Positions 41,745-50,533 of a stretch of 53,472 bases of DNA are shown in pieces. The position numbers and the translations under genes are program-made. The stretch covers positions 1 through 53,472 of the forward strand of contig JACNGQ010000337.1 in the NCBI GenBank assembly GCA_014384025.1, read 5' to 3'. The stretch comes from Planctomycetota bacterium. Lineage in GTDB: Bacteria > Planctomycetota > Phycisphaerae > Sedimentisphaerales > Anaerobacaceae. Within the stretch, counting starts at the first letter, position 1. Each line of letters starts with the position of its first letter. The notes beneath the pieces were generated by a model. It was not told the origin of the DNA, made no database searches, and saw only the letters and a program-made list of their open reading frames with translations.

Positions 41745-43715
41745 TTATATTATCTCCATAAGTGTTAACAATGATGACTGAATGGTACTCAGGTATTTAC
41801 TCATTGCTTGGAACATCTGCTCGAAGGCTAACATCTGGGCGGCTTCGTCGTTGATGTTGACACCGCTTAATTCGCCTTGTTGGTTGCTTAGGTTTTGGAC
41901 CATAGATTCAATATTGTCTTTGCGCGCCTCTTTAACAAATATCTGTTGACCTATGTCTGTAACCATCTGGCGGTAAAATTCTCCTGGGGTCATAGAGTTT
42001 AAGTTGGTTACAGCCTGGTCTCTCAGGCCGCTCATCCGTAAAGCGTTGGTGTTGTCGGTCATATCCGCACCAAGGGCTGATGCCACCCGGCCCGGTGTAG
42101 CAGCTATCTCTGAACAAACCGCTATTTCAGAAGCACTACTACCCGATAAGAGTGTATTAATTCCAACCGCAGCTAATAAACCTGAAGTATCCGTGCTGGA
42201 AAAAGCATCAACATCGAAGGTTTCGCCATTGTTTAGGTCCCCTGTACTAAGAGATATTTTAATTCCATTGCCTAAATCAAGTTTATCACCTGCTGCATAG
42301 CCGGCACCTACATTGAGAGTGCTAACAAGCTGGGCTGCTCCATTTCTTACTTCAAGCTGTAAAGTACCGTTACCTACCGAGGCGGCACCTGCTACTCCTT
42401 CTACGACTGTAAACTGGAATGTGTCATTCGTAGTGCCTGTATAAATACCTGAGACGGATATGGTTGGTGGTGAGCCTGATAAAGTGCTGGCCGTGGGTAG
42501 TGGTAGCACGGCGGGAAGAAAATCAAATTTATAGTTTGCGTCCGCCTGAATGTTCAGCTTGGACGAAACCACCGAAGCGCTAAGACCTGTGATACCTGAA
42601 ATAAGAAAAGCTATGTCGGTTAAGGTATCGGCGGATTTGTTAACTGTTATTTCGTTACGGGTTATCTCTCCGGTGCTCGTATTTGTAACTCTGATATATA
42701 TGCTGCCGTCTGTTACTTCTGAGCCAAAATCAGCCAGATTTTGGCTCGTTACAGGCCAGCCGGTCAGGCTGGTAAATGAACCTGTTGAACCCACACCTTG
42801 GACATGGTATTGATTTATCTGTTGTATCATTACATTTGCCAAATTGTCCAGGTCATTGTGAATATCAGAGACCAGCTCATTTTTTAATGATAATAAACCA
42901 CTTAATCGCCCCCCTTCGGTATTTATGTTATAGTTGTTTTCACCGGCGACAGATACTCCCAGTTCCCCCGCTTGTTTCAAACCCACTTCCAGTTCGATAG
43001 AGGTAGCACCTATTACCACAGGGGTTCCGGCTACATAGACATCGACTACACCATAGGATTTGGCCTTGGTTTCTATTCCAATTAATGTTGAAAGTTCTGT
43101 TATGCCCTGGTCTCTTTGATCCCGTAAATTATTGGCCTGGCCGCCACCTATTTCCTGCTTTTTAATGTTATAGTTGAGTTCGGCTATTCTGTTTGTAAGA
43201 ATATTAATTTGTGTGATTGTATTCTGGGCTTCCAGCTCAATTTGGTCTTCCACTGCTGTCAGAAATTCTCCTAATGTTCTGAATTGACCGGTCATAGCCA
43301 TAGCCTCGGTTATAAGCTGGTTTTGCTGGATAACTTCTGTTGGATGAGCGGAAAGGTCCTGCAATGCATTAAAAAACTTGTCTATAGCTCCGCTTAAACC
43401 GCTCCCCTCCACAAGCTCTCCAAATGCGTTTTCTACTGTTCGCAATGTGGCAAATTCCTGAGATATCTGCCCTAACAATGACCCTTGACGAAAAATCTCC
43501 TTTTCCAGAAGTTCATCAATTAATCTGGTGACCCCGACAACATCCACACCTCCTCCCAAAAGGACATCGCCGACTTGCGATGTATAAGAAGGACGCAGTT
43601 CTATTCTCTGGCGGTGGTAGCCGTCAGTAGCCGCATTGGCAACATTATTACCGATTATATCAAAAGCCTTCTGGGCTGCTTGAAGGCCACTGATTCCTAT
43701 AAAGAAACTATCCAT
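41745..43715 (-). CDS. flgK: Hook-filament junction protein FlgK (HAP1)
   Basis: 656-residue axial protein. The N-terminus GISGLQAAQKAFDIIGNNVANAATDGYHRQR is a classic rod/hook motif (quoted in part: NNVANAATDGYHRQR). The C-terminal ending SGVNINDEAAQMLAFEQMFQ plus a final helix is diagnostic of FlgK. A middle insertion (about 410-520) includes GIYTGTTNDTFQFTVVEG and VSTLNVGAGYAAGDKLDLG, a beta-rich module common in filament-associated proteins. It is followed by flgL. Confidence 0.96.
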   Translation of the reverse strand: MDSFFIGISGLQAAQKAFDIIGNNVANAATDGYHRQRIELRPSYTSQVGDVLLGGGVDVVGVTRLIDELLEKEIFRQGSLLGQISQEFATLRTVENAFGELVEGSGLSGAIDKFFNALQDLSAHPTEVIQQNQLITEAMAMTGQFRTLGEFLTAVEDQIELEAQNTITQINILTNRIAELNYNIKKQEIGGGQANNLRDQRDQGITELSTLIGIETKAKSYGVVDVYVAGTPVVIGATSIELEVGLKQAGELGVSVAGENNYNINTEGGRLSGLLSLKNELVSDIHNDLDNLANVMIQQINQYHVQGVGSTGSFTSLTGWPVTSQNLADFGSEVTDGSIYIRVTNTSTGEITRNEITVNKSADTLTDIAFLISGITGLSASVVSSKLNIQADANYKFDFLPAVLPLPTASTLSGSPPTISVSGIYTGTTNDTFQFTVVEGVAGAASVGNGTLQLEVRNGAAQLVSTLNVGAGYAAGDKLDLGNGIKISLSTGDLNNGETFDVDAFSSTDTSGLLAAVGINTLLSGSSASEIAVCSEIAATPGRVASALGADMTDNTNALRMSGLRDQAVTNLNSMTPGEFYRQMVTDIGQQIFVKEARKDNIESMVQNLSNQQGELSGVNINDEAAQMLAFEQMFQAMSKYLSTIQSSLLTLMEII

Positions 43716-43807
43716 TTATTAACTCTTAATTTAACGTTAGTGCTCACAATTTCCACCGGTCTCTGTTGGGCTTTAGTCGAAGCTCAATAAATACCCGATG
43801 ACATTAC

Positions 43808-44329
43808 TCAGAGATGCAGGTTTACAAAGGCCATATCAGTTTGCTGTTTGGTAGCACCGTTGGAGTTGTAGTAAACCGCCCCTGTCTTGCCGAGGTCGAA
43901 GATACTCTTCAAAAGCAGATTATTGAATCTTGCGCATTCAGACAAAAGCAAAATAGTGCTTAAATGTTCTTTCTTAAGTTCTTTAATCAATGACATTAAT
44001 TTTGTTTTCATCTTGATTATCTGATCTTTTTTCCCTTTTGGCAGACGTGCTTCCAATGCCGACAAAGTTATTTGCTCTGCGTTGCACCCAAGAGCATTCG
44101 CCAATTCTTTTCGTATTGTTTGCCGTTTGGATTCATGGTTTCTGTAGCTGTTCATCTCGGCCTGAATGACCTTAAGAAGCTTGTTAAGACCGGAATCGTC
44201 ACGCTTGATAACATAGCTGCGTAATTTATTCAGTTGCGACAAATTCTCCTGTATATGTTGGCTGTCTTTCTCGAGGCAAATCAACAGTTTATCAACTTTA
44301 TTTTCTATTTCAGTTGTCGTCGATTTCAT
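43808..44329 (-). CDS. flgN: FlgN-like export chaperone
   Basis: 173-residue helical protein with FlgN-family character. Paired helices carry regularly spaced Leu and Lys (VDKLLICLEKDSQHIQENLS), followed by RKELANALGCNAEQITL and a C-terminal helix plus a Tyr/Gly-containing tail. FlgN binds FlgK and FlgL for export. The position just upstream of flgK fits. It overlaps flgJ upstream by 4 bases. The sequence is divergent, so context carries much of the call. Confidence 0.75.
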   Translation of the reverse strand: MKSTTTEIENKVDKLLICLEKDSQHIQENLSQLNKLRSYVIKRDDSGLNKLLKVIQAEMNSYRNHESKRQTIRKELANALGCNAEQITLSALEARLPKGKKDQIIKMKTKLMSLIKELKKEHLSTILLLSECARFNNLLLKSIFDLGKTGAVYYNSNGATKQQTDMAFVNLHL

Positions 44330-44676
44330 ATCTGGTCATCCACTGATTGTTTAACTGTGTTTGTCTGTTCAGCATTGGATAAATATTGATATATATCCTT
44401 CCACAATCCAAGGCCTCCGTTGTTTGCAATATCACGACCAAGGTATAGCCAAAATATTCCCTCGGTTTGTTTGGAAGCTGCATCTTTTTCGAGCCCCCAA
44501 TCCGTGAAACTATTTTTCATTTCTTCCAGCAGCTTATCCAATAGGACGGATTCAAAATCCTTGGCTACTTGTTTTTTTTTCTCGTCTGAAAGGCTCTTAA
44601 GCTTCGATTGGTCGAGGTGTTCCAGCATACTTGGTGATGAGACTGGTTCAGTTAGTATCAATTTGGTGCTGTCCAT
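44326..44676 (-). CDS. flgJ: Rod-binding protein FlgJ, N-terminal domain only
   Basis: 116 residues corresponding to the rod-binding (rod cap) domain of FlgJ. The conserved core KDFESVLLDKLLEEMKNSF is followed by a stretch ending in GLGLWKDIYQYL. The C-terminal muramidase domain of enterobacterial FlgJ is absent, as in many non-enteric bacteria, so a separate peptidoglycan hydrolase must open the wall. It lies between flgI and the flgN-like gene with an ATGA overlap. Confidence 0.9.
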   Translation of the reverse strand: MDSTKLILTEPVSSPSMLEHLDQSKLKSLSDEKKKQVAKDFESVLLDKLLEEMKNSFTDWGLEKDAASKQTEGIFWLYLGRDIANNGGLGLWKDIYQYLSNAEQTNTVKQSVDDQI

Positions 44677-44686
44677 TAAATTGCTC

Positions 44687-45826
44687 CTACATTATCACCA
44701 GTTTTGCTTGAAGGGCACCGGCTTTTTTCAAAGCGTTAAATATTGCTATCAAATCTGTTGGTGTTGCTCCTATACCGTTAAGGCTTTTAGCCAGCTCTGA
44801 GACGGTAACAGATCTGGACATGGGAATCAGATATCCTTTCTCTTCGATTCCTATCAACGTATCTTGAACAACTTTAGTTTGTCCGGCATCTGAGAAAGAT
44901 GCAGTTGGCTGTGAAATGATTGGCATTTCTTTGATTTTTACAACCAGGCTGCCCTGTGAAATTGCCACAGCGGATATGCCGACGTTTTCACCGATCACAA
45001 TTGTGCCGGTGCGCTCGTTGATAACCACCACTGCAGGAACATCAACCTTAACTTCGTGTTTTGTAATATCGGCAATAAAACCGGCTATTTCTGCCTGACT
45101 AATTTTGCCTGGAACTTTCACCTTAACGGTACCGGCGTCAACTACTATTGCGCTGCTTGCGTAATCCTGGTTGATTGCTTGGCTGATTTGCTCTGCAGTT
45201 GAAAAATCACTGTTTCTAAGATTAAACGTGATAAGTCTATGGCCGCCAATGTTTTCGATAAATGTAGCTATTTCTTCCTTTTCAACCACTGCACCGCTGG
45301 GAATTCGCCCGACTGTTTGATGGTTTTTTGTAATCGAAGCCTTATCCCCTGATGCTGTCCAGCCGCCGATTGAAACTCCTCCGTCAGCTATAGCGTAAAC
45401 CTGGCCATCAAGACCTTTCAGTGGTGTCGGCAACAGCTTTCCACCCTGAAGGCTTTTGGCGTCTCCTATAGCAGAAACGTCAACGTCGATTTGGGAACCT
45501 TCCCGGGTAAAAGGGCCTAATTCCGCAGTAACCCAAACCACTGCAATGTTACCGCCGGTTAAATCAGAAGGAGAAAGGACCAGACCTGAATCCCTTAACA
45601 TATTTGTCAGCATTTGTCGCGAAAGCAGGGTGCTGTCACCAGTGCTTGCCAGGCCAATAATCAGCCCGACACCTGTAAGAGGATTGCTGCGAAGCCCTTG
45701 AATATCAACGATATCCTTTATTCGTTCGCATTGCCCGGTACCAGCCATAAATACACAAACCAGGAATACACACGTCATAAGAGCCACTATGTTCTTGTTT
45801 TCTTTTGTTCGTATAATTGATTTCAT
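44687..45826 (-). CDS. flgI: Flagellar P-ring protein FlgI
   Basis: 379-residue periplasmic ring protein with an N-terminal signal (NIVALMTCVFLVCVFMAGTG). Conserved segments include RIKDIVDIQGLRSNPLTGVG, LIIGLASTGDS and the C-terminal SVTVSELAKSLNGIGATPTD. It assembles around the rod at the peptidoglycan layer with chaperone FlgA, encoded two genes upstream. Its presence with FlgH indicates an outer membrane. Confidence 0.97.
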   Translation of the reverse strand: MKSIIRTKENKNIVALMTCVFLVCVFMAGTGQCERIKDIVDIQGLRSNPLTGVGLIIGLASTGDSTLLSRQMLTNMLRDSGLVLSPSDLTGGNIAVVWVTAELGPFTREGSQIDVDVSAIGDAKSLQGGKLLPTPLKGLDGQVYAIADGGVSIGGWTASGDKASITKNHQTVGRIPSGAVVEKEEIATFIENIGGHRLITFNLRNSDFSTAEQISQAINQDYASSAIVVDAGTVKVKVPGKISQAEIAGFIADITKHEVKVDVPAVVVINERTGTIVIGENVGISAVAISQGSLVVKIKEMPIISQPTASFSDAGQTKVVQDTLIGIEEKGYLIPMSRSVTVSELAKSLNGIGATPTDLIAIFNALKKAGALQAKLVIM

Positions 45827-45867
45827 AAGCTGTTACTCTCAAAAATAAATCTATCCAAATGCTATAA

Positions 45868-46509
45868 TTAAAATGGCCAAATAGTATCAAATATCTTGCC
45901 AAGCCAGCCAGGTTTTGTGTAAGGTGCCGAAACACCTGAATTTCTCGTAACAATACGAAAGTCTGCCACTTTTTCGCTCTTGACTGTGTTATCAAATGCG
46001 ACGTCGCTTGGCCTTACTATACCGCTTACCTCTATCGTTTGTATATCACCTGCGATATTACGGCTGCGAGTCCCCATAACAATAAGATTGTGATTTGGAA
46101 GGATATCCATAACTACCACACTTACCTGGTCCTCAAACTTGCGTTCGTCTTTGTAATCAGCCTTGCTTTTTAACTCATTAGCTGATGAAGCAGTTGTGTT
46201 GAGACCGGGTAGCAATTGTTCTGGCAATATTCTATCTAACGTACCTTTGGGTGTGAAATCCGGGCCACCGGCAAAAGTTGTTGAACGATCGGTTTCTTTT
46301 TTCATGTCCCTTTTTGCTTTGTTATCGATCTTACTGTCTTCGGCGATCTTGATGGTCAGGATGTCGCCTATCTGGCGGGCCACATCGTCGGCATATAACT
46401 CCTTCATATTCTTATCTCTCTTGGCCCAGATTGAACCTGCCTGTGAGCAGGTAGCCGAAAAGAGAACAAAAATTGCCAAAGCGAGCGTTAAGACTTTTCT
46501 GTTATTCAT
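45868..46509 (-). CDS. flgH: Flagellar L-ring protein FlgH
   Basis: 213-residue outer-membrane ring protein. Family motifs are SIWAKRDKNMKELYADDVAR, GDILTIKIAEDSKIDNKAKR, and the late VVMDILPNHNLIVMGTRS and SGIVRPSDVAFDNTV. The N-terminal signal ends SATCSQAGSIW. The Cys there does not sit in a standard lipobox (Thr at -1, Ser at -3), so it may be cleaved by ordinary signal peptidase after SQA rather than lipidated. FlgH is a lipoprotein in most species. Confidence 0.95.
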   Translation of the reverse strand: MNNRKVLTLALAIFVLFSATCSQAGSIWAKRDKNMKELYADDVARQIGDILTIKIAEDSKIDNKAKRDMKKETDRSTTFAGGPDFTPKGTLDRILPEQLLPGLNTTASSANELKSKADYKDERKFEDQVSVVVMDILPNHNLIVMGTRSRNIAGDIQTIEVSGIVRPSDVAFDNTVKSEKVADFRIVTRNSGVSAPYTKPGWLGKIFDTIWPF

Positions 46510-46522
46510 TATTTCTCCTTTT

Positions 46523-47518
46523 TTAGAAAGCAGGTTTCACGCTTCCATCTTCGTTAATCATGGCTAAGATTATTCGTTGTGAGTCCACATTCCGAACTTT
46601 TATATAATCACCCGCTCGACCGTCCTGCATGGCTTTTCCGAAAGCTGTAATCAGAAATCCAGGCATATCAATCCGAATAACAACCTTTTGATTTCGCTTG
46701 GTAATGATTGGGGATTTAACTGGGCCCAACATATTTGGATGAAGAAGGGTCTTGGCCGGTATCTGACGTTTGGCAATGAGGCCGTAGGGGGGCTTCCAGT
46801 CGGCTGATTCCGGGTAGTCCAATATTGTCTTCTCTATCTTGACATTATCGGGACTGATAACCGCACCTGTTGGAATATCGAGCTTTGTTACTACTTGCCG
46901 ACAATTATATTTCAATCTGAAAACTATCTCAGGCGCCCCGATTTTTTTGCCGCCTGAATGTATGGCAATCTCAACCTTTGCCTGATTGCTTGCTCCGCTT
47001 GATACTAATCGGGGAGAAAAGCTAATATCTTTACCGGTTTCGGTGATGATGAAATCTTGAGGTATCTGTATTGGAGTGAATCCACAAGCTGAAATGTCGG
47101 GGGGATTTTTTTCCAGAAAGGAACTTGCTAACTTAATAAATTCATCGCTGCGGATAGTCCGTTCTTGTTGTTTTATAGTAACTGTTTCTGCTCCGGTTAG
47201 TGTTACTTTCGACGCAGGGATTCCGTTGCAGGCCAATCTGCTTAGAACTATTTTTCTGTCAATAACAATCTTCTGCCCGGGTATTGAAATCTGCCCTAAT
47301 GTGACTTTGCTTGCCTTGGCTACAAGTGATTCTTGGCCCCGGATTATACCGACTTGGCCCAGACTTAAGTGCTTGTCTTTGATTGTAATTTCTCTCGGCA
47401 GGTAAATCTGAAGGGCGGAATCCTTTTTCGTATTGTCTGCGTTACTGTTCACTGGAAGCAGCAGGCACATAATTAAGATAGTGTTGGCTATTTTATGACT
47501 CATTATGGTCTTTTCCAT
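46523..47518 (-). CDS. flgA: P-ring assembly chaperone FlgA
   Basis: 331-residue periplasmic protein with a signal peptide (IANTILIMCLLLPVNSNA). The C-terminal FlgA/SAF region contains VTKLDIPTGAVISPDNVKIE, GLIAKRQIPAKTLLHPNML and a closing IKVRNVDSQRIILAMINEDG, the pattern of FlgA. The ATG at 47518 overlaps the flgG stop (TAATG). An internal ATG at 47503 is also possible. FlgA guides polymerisation of FlgI around the rod. Confidence 0.93.
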   Translation of the reverse strand: MEKTIMSHKIANTILIMCLLLPVNSNADNTKKDSALQIYLPREITIKDKHLSLGQVGIIRGQESLVAKASKVTLGQISIPGQKIVIDRKIVLSRLACNGIPASKVTLTGAETVTIKQQERTIRSDEFIKLASSFLEKNPPDISACGFTPIQIPQDFIITETGKDISFSPRLVSSGASNQAKVEIAIHSGGKKIGAPEIVFRLKYNCRQVVTKLDIPTGAVISPDNVKIEKTILDYPESADWKPPYGLIAKRQIPAKTLLHPNMLGPVKSPIITKRNQKVVIRIDMPGFLITAFGKAMQDGRAGDYIKVRNVDSQRIILAMINEDGSVKPAF

Positions 47519-48306
47519 TAGAACCGTGCTATTTCATTTGCCTTTCTTAGCATTTCGTCTCCCGCTCTTATAGCTCGGGAATTTGTTTCGTATGCTCGCT
47601 GGGCGGTGATTAGGTTGACAAGTTCGGTTATCATCTGGACATTGGATTTTTCAAGAAATCCCGACTGGATAATACCGAAACCACTATCTCCTGCAGTGCC
47701 GGTCGTAGCCGTACCGCTTGCTTCAGTCGCGGCCAGCAGATTTTCGCCTTCAGCAGACAGACCGGAAGGATTTGGAAAACGTGCCAACTCTATTGTTCCT
47801 ACAACTGATTGTGTTCCGGCAGAGTCTGTAACGTTGACGCTTCCATCCTTGCCTATATCAAGAGATGTTATATCCGTAGGGATGCTGATAGCAGGTTCTA
47901 TACGATATCCCGTAGAGGTAACTAATTCACCGTCTGCATTCGTTTGTAGTGAACCGTCGCGTGTGTATTTTATATCACCATTTGGCATGCTCACTTGAAG
48001 AAATCCGTCGCCTGTAATTGCAATATCGAGAGGCCGTTCGGTGCTCTGCAGTTCACCTCCAGTATAAACTCTTACAGTTGCAGCCGTTCGGACTCCACTG
48101 CCTACTTCCAGACCGGAGGGCGAATTTAATCCTGAAACCACTTCTGCACCCGCATTCTTAAGCTTTATATAAAGCAAATCCTGAAAAGAAACTTGGCTCT
48201 TCTTAAAGCCTGTGGTGTTGATATTAGCAAGGTTATTTGCAATCACGTCCACCATTGTCTGCTGGGCCGCCATGCCCGTAGCTGAAGTGGAAAATGCTCT
48301 TAACAT
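47518..48306 (-). CDS. flgG: Distal rod protein FlgG
   Basis: 262 residues, the standard FlgG length. The N-terminus contains MLRAFSTSATGMAAQQTMVD followed by ANNLANINTTGFKKSQ, then FQDLLYIKL, GDGFLQVSMPNGDIKYTRDG and the C-terminal ELVNLITAQRAYETNSRAI. It builds the distal rod inside the P and L rings and is followed by flgA with overlap. Confidence 0.97.
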   Translation of the reverse strand: MLRAFSTSATGMAAQQTMVDVIANNLANINTTGFKKSQVSFQDLLYIKLKNAGAEVVSGLNSPSGLEVGSGVRTAATVRVYTGGELQSTERPLDIAITGDGFLQVSMPNGDIKYTRDGSLQTNADGELVTSTGYRIEPAISIPTDITSLDIGKDGSVNVTDSAGTQSVVGTIELARFPNPSGLSAEGENLLAATEASGTATTGTAGDSGFGIIQSGFLEKSNVQMITELVNLITAQRAYETNSRAIRAGDEMLRKANEIARF

Positions 48307-48386
48307 AATATATTTCTCCTTATCTTAAACTTTGCAAATCCTGCATCTGTTGAGTTTGGCTTTTACCTTATGCATAACGAACGTGT

Positions 48387-49148
48387 TTAGGCCATAGCTG
48401 CGCTTGTAATACTGCTGGCTACTTCTTTTCTGGCAGCAATGAACTTCATATTTGCTTCGTATAACCTGGACACCATTATCATATCCACTAATTCCTCTAT
48501 CATCTTAACATTAGATAGCTCCTGCCTTCCTTGCTTGACGATGATATTCTCAGCTGCAACCGGCTGAATATTTTGATCTGGCATCTGGTAACAGCTATCT
48601 CCGGCTGGGACAAGTTTGGCTTCGTTGTTTTCGAAATCAACCAATTGAAATTTGCCGATAGGTATGCCGTTGGCGCTTACGCTTCCATCGCTTGAGACGC
48701 TTACTTGAGAGATTTCCACGTTACTCGGTATCGTGATTGGGCCCCCTTCACCTGCTACAATTTGTCCCTGTGGATTAATTATTTGACCATTTTGGTTTGT
48801 ATTAAATGAACCATTGCGTGTGTAAAGCGGCCCGTTGGGTGTTTCTATTACGAAAAAACCTTTACCGGATATGGCGAAATCCAACGATCGACCGGTTTCG
48901 AAAAAATTACCCTGGGAAAAATCAAGTGACGAGGTCAGCTCAATACTGCCGGGTGAATATGTTTCTGCTCCTGTTCCTGTCATTTGTCCCAGAAGCCCTG
49001 TCATTTGTTCATCAAGGGATTTTGAAAATGTGTTGCACCTTCGCTTGTACCCGGCAGTGCTTATGTTGGCTAAATTGTGTGTAATTGTCTCGTATTCCTG
49101 TGTTAAGGCATCAAGGCTTGTCTTAACTTGTTCTATAATATCTGACAT
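48387..49148 (-). CDS. flgF: Proximal rod protein FlgF
   Basis: About 253 residues of the FlgF/FlgG rod family. It has THNLANISTAGYKRRCNTF near the N-terminus, SLDFAISGKGFFVIETPNG and the C-terminal LSNVKMIEELVDMIMVSRLY. The frame is open from 49166, but ATG 49148 has a strong AAGGAGAG ribosome site and the family start. It lies between the PilZ gene and flgG. The call of FlgF over FlgG rests on divergence from the canonical FlgG next door. Confidence 0.9.
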   Translation of the reverse strand: MSDIIEQVKTSLDALTQEYETITHNLANISTAGYKRRCNTFSKSLDEQMTGLLGQMTGTGAETYSPGSIELTSSLDFSQGNFFETGRSLDFAISGKGFFVIETPNGPLYTRNGSFNTNQNGQIINPQGQIVAGEGGPITIPSNVEISQVSVSSDGSVSANGIPIGKFQLVDFENNEAKLVPAGDSCYQMPDQNIQPVAAENIIVKQGRQELSNVKMIEELVDMIMVSRLYEANMKFIAARKEVASSITSAAMA

Positions 49149-49149
49149 T

Positions 49150-50511
49150 TCACTCTCCTTGCGCAACCACCGGTTCCGAAACTATTTCTTCTGACTCTAT
49201 TGAATTCGGAGCATCTTTGCTCTTGCCGCTGATTTTTTTATAAGCTGCATTGGTGGCGCGAATCAGATCATTAATATCTGAGTCGTTTAGTCCTGTCAGC
49301 TCAACTGCTATTGATGAACAATTTTGTAAGGCTCTTACGTGTTTGACCTCACCTATATCTTCTACTATTTTTGATGGCGTACTCTTTCTGTCCCTCGATA
49401 AGACTGAGTGTAGTGAAGTGCTTTTTGAGGACGGATTTAAGTCTTGGACCTTTTCTTCACTCAGATTCACTATTACTAATACTCTGTCGCCTACTTTTAC
49501 TTCCAGATTGCTTTCTATCCTGAGACCGGGACCGCCCAGTTCAGTAACTGTCGCAGGCATAAATTCCGGCGGCCCCCAGTTGTCTGGTTCAAGAACTGAA
49601 CTTTGCTTTATTGCAGGACCTTTTTTGCTGTTGGTATTGTTATTTGACGAAAGCGTTTTTGAGAATGGAAAGTGTGCGATAAAAGCCGGCTTGTTTACTT
49701 GAACACGCAGGAAACGCCGGCGACTAATGAACCGAATATTATCACTATGATTTAAAACCAGAATGTCATCGTTGCAGCGAACTACCGAAGAGTCAAACTC
49801 CCATACGGAGGAACCGAAAGAATAACGAACACGCCAGAGTTCCCCAAGCTTACTTTCAACAGGTGTTGTTAATTTTATGGTAAGTTCCATATTGTCGTTT
49901 TTAATTACAATTGACTCAATATCACTCAAATCACTCAAATCACTCAAATCACCTAAGTTGTGACTTGTACGACGGGTTATATAAAGTTTCTTGCCTGTGA
50001 GAATGTGCCTGCTGCTCGGTTTCTTCAATTTCGATGGCGAACCTATTGAGACTGAGGAATTTTTATGGAAGCAAAGCTTTTCGCGCAGAAAGGAAAGTTC
50101 GGTTCTTAACCATTTGCTTTCTTCTGCTCCCTGTTTTGCAAGGCATTCTTCTATCATTTTTTTTGCTCCGGCGTCAAAGGCACTGACCATGCTAAAAATG
50201 GCCTGATTTCTCTTAAGTCCCGCCATTTGTGCTATCTTGAGCAAAATCTGACACTCCCGTCCGCTTAAACCTCTTTGCTCGGAAAAATCAAAAAATAGTT
50301 GCCCATTAATCTTTTGTTCCCGTGTAATTCGATTATAGCTGACTATCAAGAGCAGTACAGTCAGTATGATTATTAACGCCACTCCTATTAAAATAAACCA
50401 ATGTTCGGCCAGGCCGGTTTCTTGCTGTCCCGCGGCCTTCCACCGTTCTATCGGCGTGAGTGCCAAGATAATCATATTAATGCTTGATGTTATAACATCT
50501 GCTATTGGCAT
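49150..50511 (-). CDS. Membrane-anchored YcgR-like PilZ protein
   Basis: 453 residues with a membrane helix at about 38-58 (FILIGVALIIILTVLLLIVS) and a helical cytoplasmic region to about 150. A YcgR-type N-domain-like stretch (about 220-262; WRVRYSFGSSVWEFDSSVVR) is followed by a PilZ domain. The c-di-GMP-binding RxxxR appears as RRRFLR (264-269). The usual (D/N)xSxxG appears as TELGGPG (323-329), a degenerate form. A 9-bp repeat encodes DLSDLSDLSD at 188-197. Placed between flgE and flgF, it probably links c-di-GMP to motor braking or assembly. This is an inference. Confidence 0.75.
   Translation of the reverse strand: MPIADVITSSINMIILALTPIERWKAAGQQETGLAEHWFILIGVALIIILTVLLLIVSYNRITREQKINGQLFFDFSEQRGLSGRECQILLKIAQMAGLKRNQAIFSMVSAFDAGAKKMIEECLAKQGAEESKWLRTELSFLREKLCFHKNSSVSIGSPSKLKKPSSRHILTGKKLYITRRTSHNLGDLSDLSDLSDIESIVIKNDNMELTIKLTTPVESKLGELWRVRYSFGSSVWEFDSSVVRCNDDILVLNHSDNIRFISRRRFLRVQVNKPAFIAHFPFSKTLSSNNNTNSKKGPAIKQSSVLEPDNWGPPEFMPATVTELGGPGLRIESNLEVKVGDRVLVIVNLSEEKVQDLNPSSKSTSLHSVLSRDRKSTPSKIVEDIGEVKHVRALQNCSSIAVELTGLNDSDINDLIRATNAAYKKISGKSKDAPNSIESEEIVSEPVVAQGE
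49921..49951 (-). repeat. 9-bp tandem repeat inside the PilZ gene
   Basis: ATCACTCAA occurs three times in a row (49921-49947) and continues into a partial fourth copy. It is in frame and encodes repeated Asp-Leu-Ser in the linker before the PilZ region. Copy number could vary by slippage without shifting the frame. Confidence 0.85.
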
Positions 50512-50533
50512 CTTAATTTCCCAAACTTACTAC

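Noticed and set aside
43740-43790. Possible sigma-28 promoter before flgK (TAAA, 15 bases, GTGGAAAT)
   Set aside because: Only half of the -10 octamer matches, and flgK is already in the sigma-54 operon from flgD.
49915-49955. CRISPR-like array
   Set aside because: The repeated unit is 9 bp without spacers and lies in frame in a coding sequence. It is a microsatellite.
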